Source: Polaribacter porphyrae (GTDB lineage: Bacteria > Bacteroidota > Bacteroidia > Flavobacteriales > Flavobacteriaceae). Taken from it: DNA of 64,000 nt. The position numbers and the translations under genes were made by a program. Shown here piece by piece: positions 63,994 to 64,000 of the stretch (positions are counted from its first letter, which is position 1; every line of letters begins with the position of its first letter). The notes under the pieces are model-generated. The model was not told the DNA's origin, made no database searches, and saw only the letters and a list, made by a program, of their open reading frames with translations. Where the stretch lies: assembly GCF_002954685.1 (NCBI RefSeq), contig NZ_MSCN01000001.1, forward strand, positions 2,588,187-2,652,186, written 5' to 3'.

Positions 63994-64000
63994 ACTGGAC

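Noticed and set aside
1..64000. CRISPR arrays, rRNA genes, replication origin, prophage structural genes
   Set aside because: No regularly spaced repeats, rRNA sequence, DnaA-box cluster or capsid/tail genes were seen.

Overview
This is an AT-rich chromosomal segment from a marine-type flavobacterium (Bacteroidota, Flavobacteriaceae; Polaribacter or a close relative would fit, but the genus cannot be fixed from the sequence). The reasons are: SusC/SusD with a hybrid two-component regulator, type IX secretion (T9SS) C-terminal sorting domains, TAnnTTTG-type promoter elements, the purN / acpP-fabF-rnc-pyk block with an IPExxxVDY-family gene, and many flavobacterial lipoproteins.

Layout. 1-31.5 kb is ordinary core genome. 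It holds a cut-off tsaC, small lipoproteins, a lone KAP-type P-loop NTPase, polA, a serine beta-lactamase-like hydrolase, a sterol-desaturase-family enzyme, a membrane metallophosphoesterase, a thioredoxin-fold protein whose two redox cysteines are both aspartate, a large DUF2723/GT117-type membrane protein, tRNA-Gln(UUG), a sortilin-like beta-propeller protein, sdhCAB, rnhA-purN, acpP-fabF-rnc-(IPExxxVDY)-pyk, an M28 membrane peptidase, a CBS protein and a GIDE-domain protein.

31.5-38.9 kb is a scrapyard of mobile and broken genes: a disrupted ssb copy next to an intact one with a small HTH gene between them, the C-terminal half of a tyrosine integrase, a membrane-protein pseudogene with in-frame stops, and two decayed transposases. 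Intact genes lie among them: a 737-residue T9SS-secreted protein and a 58-codon ORF missed by usual length cut-offs.

38.9-64 kb is a polysaccharide utilization locus (PUL), cut by the window end. A minus-strand operon carries susC, susD, a surface lipoprotein with a CBM96-like domain and a GH16-type lipoprotein. A 1342-residue hybrid two-component system sits upstream. On the plus strand follow a GH9-like protein with non-canonical catalytic motifs, a parallel beta-helix enzyme (GH110-like), two small secreted CBM96-like proteins, a sodium/solute symporter, an FAD-dependent oxidoreductase, a GH97 enzyme and a clan GH-A hydrolase with a beta-trefoil and a T9SS tail. I see no sulfatase and no classical alginate or pectate lyase family. 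The set suggests a non-sulfated (or already desulfated) glycan with alpha-linked, probably galactose-type, branches, but the substrate is inferred.

The most distinctive feature is a secreted beta-sandwich domain (CBM96-like) present in three paralogues, two of them nearly the same sequence and 18.7 kb apart on either side of the susCD/regulator block. The GH9-like protein and the small ORF ending in SPESPGTGF are the other items most likely to be undescribed.
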